From positions 72,652,351 through 72,716,350 of the forward strand of contig CM053162.1 of assembly GCA_028571685.1 (NCBI GenBank): 64,000 bases of DNA. The letters run 5' to 3'. Position 1 is the stretch's first letter. The number at the start of each line of letters is the position of its first letter. The translations under genes and the position numbers were made by a program. The DNA comes from Heterohyrax brucei. Lineage: Eukaryota > Chordata > Mammalia > Hyracoidea > Procaviidae. Below the pieces are notes generated by a model. It saw only the letters and a list, made by a program, of their open reading frames with translations, was not told the DNA's origin and did not search any database. Below, piece by piece: positions 56,509 to 64,000 of this stretch.

Positions 56509-57361
56509 GATGGGAAACCTGGGGCTGGCCCATCTGGCCCGACAGGCAGCCTGGGGAGCCCTGGACGCTGGCCCGCCCAGACCTCTCCCCTCCCCTCTCT
56601 CCCGGGAAGCAAGATGCCGCGTGTATCTGAGACACGTGTGCTCTACGGGTCTGGTATGGGCTCACCTGGCCTTGGCGAAGCACCAGGACCCGAATGAAAC
56701 CCGCGTCTGAAATCCAGTGCATGGGGAAGAGTGCCTGCATGCCTAATCGTTGAAACTACATGCTGGCTTCTTCCTTTCCTGCACACAAATATACGTGTTG
56801 TTCACATATAAACATGTGAACATAGAGATACATGTGAACTTTGTTATGACATGTGACTCTGCACATGTGTCTGCAAATCTTTGCACAATTTGCTGATGCA
56901 AGGAGAAACATGCCTGCTGACATGCCAGCAAGGTGACTGTGTGATGGGACAAGTCTCGTGAACACAATCACAGGATCACTGCCCAGTGGGGGGACCATTT
57001 GAGATGGCCTTCGGGGTCCCAGTGTAGGCATTTAAGGACTAGAGACGGAGTGAATGAATGAAGGGATGTTTGGACACAGAGAAAGGGAGAAAGGACAGAG
57101 AACTTGGCAGGTTTTAGGTGTCCTTGGGCAGTCTCTGGAAAACAAGAGTGAGGGAGGGCAGGGAAGTCTGGGACACGTTGCTGGTCACCCTGAAGCCTTT
57201 TATCCCCAGTGGCTTTGTTCTCATTTCCAGGAAAGGAGGGGAAGAAAGGGAAGTGCCACCCTGACCCTCCCCAGCTCCCAGGGCTGAGTCCCAGGAGGCG
57301 CTGTCCTTGGTGAAGTGAAGCACACTATCCCGAGTATTTATTTAATCCCCTAATTCTGCTC
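56509..57361. other. Unassigned, apparently unique sequence
   Basis: No repeat family or gene recognised. Confidence 0.35.
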
Positions 57362-57528
57362 CAGAACACTCTGCTGGCATAGTGGTTAAGAGCCGTGGCC
57401 ACTCACCAACAGGCTGGCAGTTTGAATCCAAAAGGCGGCTCCTTGGAAACCCAATGGGGCAGTTCTACTTTTTCCTACAGGGTCGCTGTGAGTCAGAATT
57501 GACTCCACGGCAATGAGTTAATTTTCTT
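57362..57528 (+). mobile_element. AfroSINE
   Basis: Sense copy: CTGGCATAGTGGTTAAGAGC, GGGGCAGTTCTACTTTTTCC, GTCGCTGTGAGTCAGAATTG. Confidence 0.92.
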
Positions 57529-57984
57529 CCAGAAAAGGAGTTAAGTGTGCTACAACACAAAATAAAGCGAAAGCTTAAACAGAGGGTGAGAAAACAAGAG
57601 GGAGGCAAAATCCAAAGCAGAGAGGGGACCAGGAGCACAGGCAGCTTCTCTGCCGAAGCTCACAGCCTCCTAAAGGTTATGCAGGCAAAGATTCTGTTTC
57701 TGTTAACATTCAGAAGAAGCACAATCATTCCAGGCGCAGACGGCAGGGGACACTGTCTGTGGCTCCTTTGCATGTTGCTGGGAACAGCGTCCCTAGAGTA
57801 AAGAGCTACAGAGCAATCTGATGGGGTAACAAAGGGGTGTTAGGAATTGGCCCCACTTTTCTAGAGGATAATTTACCGGTTATCAAAATGATTCATACCA
57901 GTTGACTCACCAACTACACTCGTTAGAATTTATCCTGCAGACACATTCACACCGACACAGTCCAGTAAGTTGACTACAGCCATG
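57529..57984. other. Unassigned sequence
   Basis: Nothing recognised with confidence. Confidence 0.35.
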
Positions 57985-58049
57985 TAGGTCTAATGGGTTG
58001 AGCTGTGTCCCCAGAATAAGTGTCATAGATCCCAGCCTCTGAACCTCTG
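57985..58049 (+). mobile_element. MLT1-type LTR 5'-end fragment
   Basis: TAATGGGTTGAGCTGTGTCCC resembles the start of MLT1-like LTRs. Short, and cut by the AfroSINE on its right. Confidence 0.5.
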
Positions 58050-58218
58050 GAGGGTCCCTGGTGGTACAGCAGTTCAGAGCTTGGTTTCTAACCAAAAAAA
58101 AGGTCAGCCGTTCAAATCCAGCAGCCGCTCCTAGAAACCCTATCAGGCAACTCCACTGCGTCCTACAGGGTCACTATGAGTTGGAATCAACTTCATGGCA
58201 ATGGGCTGTTTGCTGTTG
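58050..58218 (+). mobile_element. AfroSINE
   Basis: Sense copy: GGTCCCTGGTGGTACAGC, AAAGGTCAGCCGTTCAAATC, GTCACTATGAGTTGGAATC. Confidence 0.92.
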
Positions 58219-58244
58219 TTCTGTTATAATTAACATCACACACA

Positions 58245-58612
58245 ACTAAAATTTTGCTAACAATCACTCAAAAGCAGTCGCAGCAGTACGTGTACAGGGA
58301 ACAGCCAGAAATTCAACGCAGCTTCAGAAGAACACACAGAGCCAGGGATATCGCTGCTGATGTCAGATGGATCTTGGCTAAAAGCAGAGAGCACCAGGAA
58401 GGTGTTTACCTGTGTTTCTCTGACCATGCAAGCGCAGTCAGCTGTGTGGGTCATGACAAATGACGGTGAACACCGCAAACAACAGGAACCGTGGAACACT
58501 TAACTGTGCCCATGAGGGAGCTGTACACGGACCAAGAGGTGGAGAGCACGAGGAATGCTGTCTGTTTTTAAAGCCAGCAAAGGGATGTGTTCGGGTTGGG
58601 TCCTTGCCCCCA
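58245..58612 (+). mobile_element. RTE LINE, reverse-transcriptase part, left of an AfroSINE
   Basis: AATCACTCAAAAGCAGTCGC, GCTGATGTCAGATGGATCTTGG and AGGAAGGTGTTTACCTGTG correspond to the early reverse-transcriptase region, as at 16,540-16,700. The frame is broken. It stops near the position of the motif preceding the YADD box. Confidence 0.83.
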
Positions 58613-58812
58613 AGAGCACCCAGCCCTCCTGCCGTCGAGTCAATTCCACCTCACAGCACTCCGTAGGGTTTCCAAGCCCATAAGTCGCTGTGGAACCAGA
58701 CTGCTACGTGCTCCTCCCACGCATCTGCTGACAGCTGTGAACCACCGACAGATCGTTTTGGTCAGGGTGGCCGTCCACGGCCTGAACCACAGCACCACCG
58801 GGGCTCCATTCC
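58613..58812 (-). mobile_element. AfroSINE, long variant, in RTE
   Basis: Antisense tail CTGCCGTCGAGTCAATTCC, a diverged middle, and head CACCACCGGGGCTCC. Confidence 0.78.
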
Positions 58813-58849
58813 TGCACCGTACTTACTCAGTCTGCACGTCACACTAGTA

Positions 58850-59352
58850 ATCCAGGAAACGGGATGGAGCAGAACGCAGCAACAGGACTGGAGACGCGCC
58901 TGTCGACGCCACCTGACGTACGAGTGAAGAGGACTTGTACATGGACTTGCAGCGCTTGTGGATGAAGATCAAGAGCACAGCCTTCCGTGTGGATGACGCA
59001 CCACCATCAGACCAAACACCGCACAGCTGGACCAACAAAAGACACTGCGATAAACGGAGAAAAGATGGAAGGTGCCAAGGATTTCATTTTACTTGGGTCC
59101 ACAACCAACACTCACGAAAGCAGCAGTCATTTCATTAAATGATGGATGACATTAGGCAAATTTGATGCAAAAGACCTCCCGAAAGTGTTTAAAAGCAAAG
59201 ATGTCATTTGGAGAACTCAGGTGTGCCTGACCCAAGCCATGGTGTTCTCAGTCACCTCATATGCATGGAAAAGCCAGACAATGAATAAGGAAACCCAAAG
59301 AATTGATGCCTTTGAATTATCACGTTTGTGAAGAATACTGAATATACTCTAC
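58850..59352 (+). mobile_element. RTE LINE, C-terminal part, right of an AfroSINE
   Basis: AAGAGGACTTGTACATGGAC, GATTTCATTTTACTTGGGTCC, AAAGCAAAGATGTCATTTGG and CCCAAGCCATGGTGTTCTC follow the RTE order after the YADD box. No intact YADD is visible, and the 3' end is missing. Confidence 0.83.
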
Positions 59353-59462
59353 AACTGACACCTGGAATTTTGACTTCTATCCTCCTAAACTGAGAAAGTA
59401 AATTGGTTAAAGTCACCCACTAGTGGTATTTCTGTTATAGCAGCATGAGGTAGCTAAGACAG
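59353..59462 (+). mobile_element. MaLR-like LTR 3'-end fragment
   Basis: TCCTCCTAAACTGAGAAAG and TTCTGTTATAGCAGCATGAGG match the sense 3' end of the local LTR family. Confidence 0.65.
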
Positions 59463-59547
59463 TAAAAGCCAGAAGTGGGAAACTATCTACAGGCTCAGGG
59501 ATAGGAGACAAATGAACTAAATCATGACCTTCCCTTCTTGTCCAGTA

Positions 59548-59697
59548 CTATAAACCAAATCTGTCCCACCAAGCTGACTCATGGTGACCCTACAGGACAG
59601 AGCAGGATGGCCCCATGGGGCTTCCAAGGAGTGGCTGCTGCATTTGAACTGCCGACCTCTTGGTTAGCAGAAATAGCTCTCAACCCCTGGCCCTGGT
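59548..59697 (-). mobile_element. AfroSINE
   Basis: Antisense copy: AAACCAAATCTGTCCCACC to AGCTCTCAACCCCTGGCC. Confidence 0.9.
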
Positions 59698-59802
59698 CGC
59701 CACTGATGAGGCTGCATGTGTTCTGATGTTGAGAAATCTCCAAGCTATTCTAAGTGAATAAATAAACAATACTGGGGAACAGTGTGTAGGCTCGTATACT
59801 GC

Positions 59803-59972
59803 CCCCCAAAAAATCCCACTGCCGTTGAGTCAGGTCCGACTCATAGCAACCCTATAAGTCAGAGTAGAACCGCCCCATAGAGTTTCCAAGGAGGGCTTGG
59901 CGGATTTGAACTACCGACCATTTTTTGGTGAGCAGACGTAGCACTTAACCACTACACCACCAGGGTTTCTGT
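59803..59972 (-). mobile_element. AfroSINE
   Basis: Antisense copy: CCCACTGCCGTTGAGTCAGG to ACACCACCAGGGTTTCT. It is the last AfroSINE before EGR4, about 0.8 kb from the TATA box. Confidence 0.95.
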
Positions 59973-60229
59973 AGGCTTGTATATACCCGAATATTTCCCA
60001 AAAGAATACCCAGGAAACTTAAGTATAGCTGCCTCAGGAGATGGGATGGGGGCGGAGAGGGGCTTTCAGTTTTCAGTATAGAACCTACATTTCTGTGCTA
60101 ATTGATCTGCCCCCTCCGTTAGCAAAGATTACTTTTTAATTTAAGTATGAATTACTTTTCCTAGGGCAAACTAAAAGGAAAACATTGACCGTTAAGAAAA
60201 CGGAAAAATCGCTACAAGAGTGAGCGGAA

Positions 60230-60432
60230 AGCGAGCGACGAGTGGCGATAATCTCCGTGGTTTACTGAGAGCCCACGTGCCCACAACTTCGTGTGTTCCA
60301 ACAGAATGTCTTTGCATAGCGAACTGATGAGATGGGTACAGGTATCTCTATTTGACAGGTAAGGAAACTGACATGAGTGGAAATTAACTGAAACCTCTAG
60401 AAGCTGTCAGAGGACGGACTCGAACCGAACAC
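60230..60432 (-). mobile_element. MIR SINE, antisense, upstream of EGR4
   Basis: TATTTGACAGGTAAGGAAACTG, AGAAGCTGTCAGAGGACGG and ACTCGAACCGAAC are antisense MIR landmarks. Confidence 0.7.
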
Positions 60433-60629
60433 TTGGAAATCCCAAAGCCCCCGCAGGCTCCCCGCGCGCCGCTACGGCCTTCGGGCAGGAACGGCGCGCA
60501 CCGGCCTGGCGCCCCGCACCGCGCGGGCCCCTCCCCCAGCCCGGGAGCCCCCGCGGCCCCGACGCGCACGGGACCCACGCTCGGGGGGCGCGCGCACGCA
60601 GCAGCGCGAGCCCGGCGCCGGTGGCGGCG

Positions 60630-60637
60630 GTGACGTC
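60630..60637. promoter_or_regulatory. Consensus CRE (TGACGTCA)
   Basis: The perfect palindrome TGACGTCA lies about 150 bases upstream of the TATA box, a CREB/ATF site expected for an activity-induced immediate-early gene. Confidence 0.85.
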
Positions 60638-60674
60638 ACAGCCCCAGCTTTCCTTTTCGGGAGTCCCCGGCACA

Positions 60675-60694
60675 CATCCTGTGTCCATGTTTGG
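60675..60694. promoter_or_regulatory. Serum response element: ETS site plus CArG-like box
   Basis: CATCCTGT (60,675-60,682, reverse of an ACAGGAT ETS site) lies two bases from CCATGTTTGG (60,685-60,694), a CArG box with one G in its A/T core. This pairing is the ternary-complex (SRF with Elk-type factor) layout known from other EGR genes. Confidence 0.75.
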
Positions 60695-60698
60695 GCAT

Positions 60699-60706
60699 TT
60701 ACGTCA
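60699..60706. promoter_or_regulatory. Second CRE-like site (TTACGTCA)
   Basis: TTACGTCA matches the CRE except for its first two bases and keeps the CGTCA half-site. It lies 4 bases after the CArG-like box. Confidence 0.7.
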
Positions 60707-60781
60707 CGGCGGCAGGGCCGGGGCCTCCCGAAATGGCAGTGGCCCGGGGAGTCGGAAGCCCGGAGCCGGAGCCGCCGCTGC

Positions 60782-60789
60782 TATATAAG
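60782..60789 (+). promoter_or_regulatory. EGR4: TATA box of EGR4
   Basis: TATATAAG in a GC-rich setting. A start site about 25-32 bases downstream, near 60,810-60,820, is expected. Between there and 61,042 no ATG occurs. Confidence 0.85.
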
Positions 60790-61041
60790 CTGGCGGTCCG
60801 CGGGTTGGGGGAGCTTGACTGCGCTTTGGAGAGGCAAGGAGCCGCCGCCCCAGGCTGGTGCCGACGAGCAAGGGCGCTGCGGTACCCCAATCCTTTTCCC
60901 AAACGCGAGCGCCCACAGCCAGGAGCTCGGGCGCCTGGGTCTGCGCATAGCAGGGTGCCCCGACCACTGGCCTCCCCTTCACCCTCGCGCCCTCAAACCC
61001 AGCGGGTGAGGCCCCTGGCGCCCCGCAGCCTCCGCCGCGCC

Positions 61042-62881
<1,840 letters not shown>

Positions 62882-63395
62882 GCCAGCTGAGTGTGCAGGT
62901 TGGGGCGCCGCCACCAGGCGCGAGCGAGAAGACGAGCCCCCTCCTCGCTTCCTTCCCACCTCTTCCTGCGTGCCCCTGGGCGGGCTCGGGTCCCGCCTCC
63001 CGTTTCCGTGAAGCAGCCGCCGCACAAGTCCCGTTCAGCACCAGCCCTGCGGACAGCGCCCGTGGTGTGGGAGAGCCGCAGCCGCCGGCTCCGCGCTTGG
63101 GGGAAAGTCCTCGTAGACCGTCCTTTAAGTAGGCGCTTTGTGGGGATTGAGAACAGTCTTTTGTACCTGGCGCAGGCCCCACGCCCTCCCCATGGCCCCC
63201 TAGAGACAGGCTGGGGCAGCGCCGAGCCGGTCTCGGGCAGACTTTGTCTAGCTATGTCGTCTTCAGCAGCCATTGGATGTAACGTTTTGCTTTGGGGTTA
63301 CTTCTTTTTTGTTGTTAATTTTTGTAAAGCAGATGCTACTCTCAAGCAGTTGATAATACTGTTTATTTTTGCAATTAAAATTATTGTGCTAAAAG
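62882..63395 (+). other. EGR4: EGR4 3' UTR
   Basis: Runs from the TGA at 62,879-62,881 to a probable cleavage site 15-25 bases after ATTAAA. The last 100 bases are AT-rich, with TGTTTATTTTTG at about 63,359, an AU-rich motif of the kind that shortens immediate-early mRNA life. Confidence 0.75.
63374..63379 (+). terminator. EGR4: EGR4 polyadenylation signal ATTAAA
   Basis: ATTAAA, a common variant signal, lies in an AT-rich stretch about 490 bases after the stop. A canonical AATAAA at 63,581-63,586 is a possible alternative end. Confidence 0.7.
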
Positions 63396-63604
63396 CTTAC
63401 TGAATCTGTCATCCAGTCTGACCACCGCTGTCCCTGCTCTCTCCCGGGTGATTGTGTACCGCAAGAAAAGGGAACTCCCCATAGACATGATGTCCAGGCC
63501 CTTACTCGAGAAGAGAACGTAGGTCAGACACGTGATCCCCCTGGCAGGCACACTTGGCAGGACTGTGGCACGTACCACTCAATAAACGCGTACTCATGAA
63601 TTCC

Positions 63605-63900
63605 AGCTAGTCTGATTCAAGTGGGTTCCCTCTGACGACTCCGTGCTAAGTCGGTTTTGACATAAGTCAAATGCCTCTTTTTTTTTTTCCTTTAGCTTTC
63701 ATTATTATTGCTTTTTATTATCTGTCTCTTTACAAAGCTTATCTTTATTTGCCTTTGGGGGTTAGAAACATCACATGTTAGAGATCTATTTTAACACTGT
63801 TTGCAGCACATGTTATAATAAGATTTTTTTTAAAAAAAAAAAAAGACAGTGTTAACTGCAGTGCATGGTAACTCCGATATGTAAATCGGGGGACTACCTG
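63605..63900. mobile_element. Possible short DNA transposon downstream of EGR4
   Basis: Imperfectly opposed edges (GTGCTAAGTCGGTTTTGACA at 63,642 against text ending ATGTAAATCGGGGGACTACC at about 63,897) enclose AT-rich sequence with an A-rich run at 63,833-63,844. This resembles non-autonomous Tigger/mariner-like repeats, but the inverted ends are poor. Confidence 0.3.
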
Positions 63901-64000
63901 TAATTTAATCCCAGCTCACCTCAGGGTGAGAGGTTTTCGGGAAACTGGTTGAGAGGCTTAGGTATCAAATATTATGCATGTATTATCCTCCTTAATTCTT

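Overview
The window is mammalian nuclear DNA, almost certainly from an afrotherian and most likely a paenungulate (elephant, sea cow or hyrax). Three things show this: about 27 copies of a tRNA-derived SINE that I recognise as AfroSINE (start GGAAACCCTGGTGG, tail GGGTCGCTATGAGTCGGAA, T-rich 3' end), several RTE-clade LINE copies of the kind known from elephant, and L1 3' ends of the elephant type. Family names come from memory of consensus sequences; no search was run.

One protein-coding gene is supported: EGR4, on the + strand near the right end. It has a compact promoter (CRE, ETS plus CArG box, second CRE, TATA box), a short first coding exon, a 388-base intron and a long second exon ending in three C2H2 zinc fingers, then a 3' UTR with an ATTAAA signal near 63,374. 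The gene lies in a CpG island. In human the flank upstream of EGR4 runs towards ALMS1; the 60 kb upstream here fits that gene-poor interval.

Layout. 1-13.2 kb: a mariner 3' end, a 2.8-kb L1 holding an AfroSINE, L2, MaLR-type LTRs, tandem repeats, a young L1 with a perfect 19-bp target-site duplication, and old L1M pieces. 13.4-20.9 kb: an RTE copy in two opposed halves (endonuclease half inverted, reverse-transcriptase half sense), a nearly full-length decayed mariner, a short internally deleted RTE, and an unnamed L1-like repeat. 21-25 kb: an AfroSINE cluster and a head-to-head pair of L1 3' ends, one split by a solo LTR. 25-35 kb: mostly unique sequence with MIR and L2 relics, more LTRs and a second short RTE. 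35-44 kb: an MLT1 LTR split by an L1, a third short RTE split by an AfroSINE, and unique sequence. 44-48 kb: a broken class I (gammaretrovirus-like) endogenous retrovirus on the minus strand with gag and protease traces. 48-60 kb: L1, L2 split by an LTR, a 0.75-kb CA-rich minisatellite, and a second RTE body split by an AfroSINE. 60.2-63.4 kb: EGR4.

Almost all long open reading frames outside EGR4 are shadows of repeats. I see no tRNA, rRNA, CRISPR or operon-like system. I found nothing that amounts to a new biological system; the most useful observations are the EGR4 start and splice-site questions, the inverted RTE copy and the family of internally deleted RTE elements.
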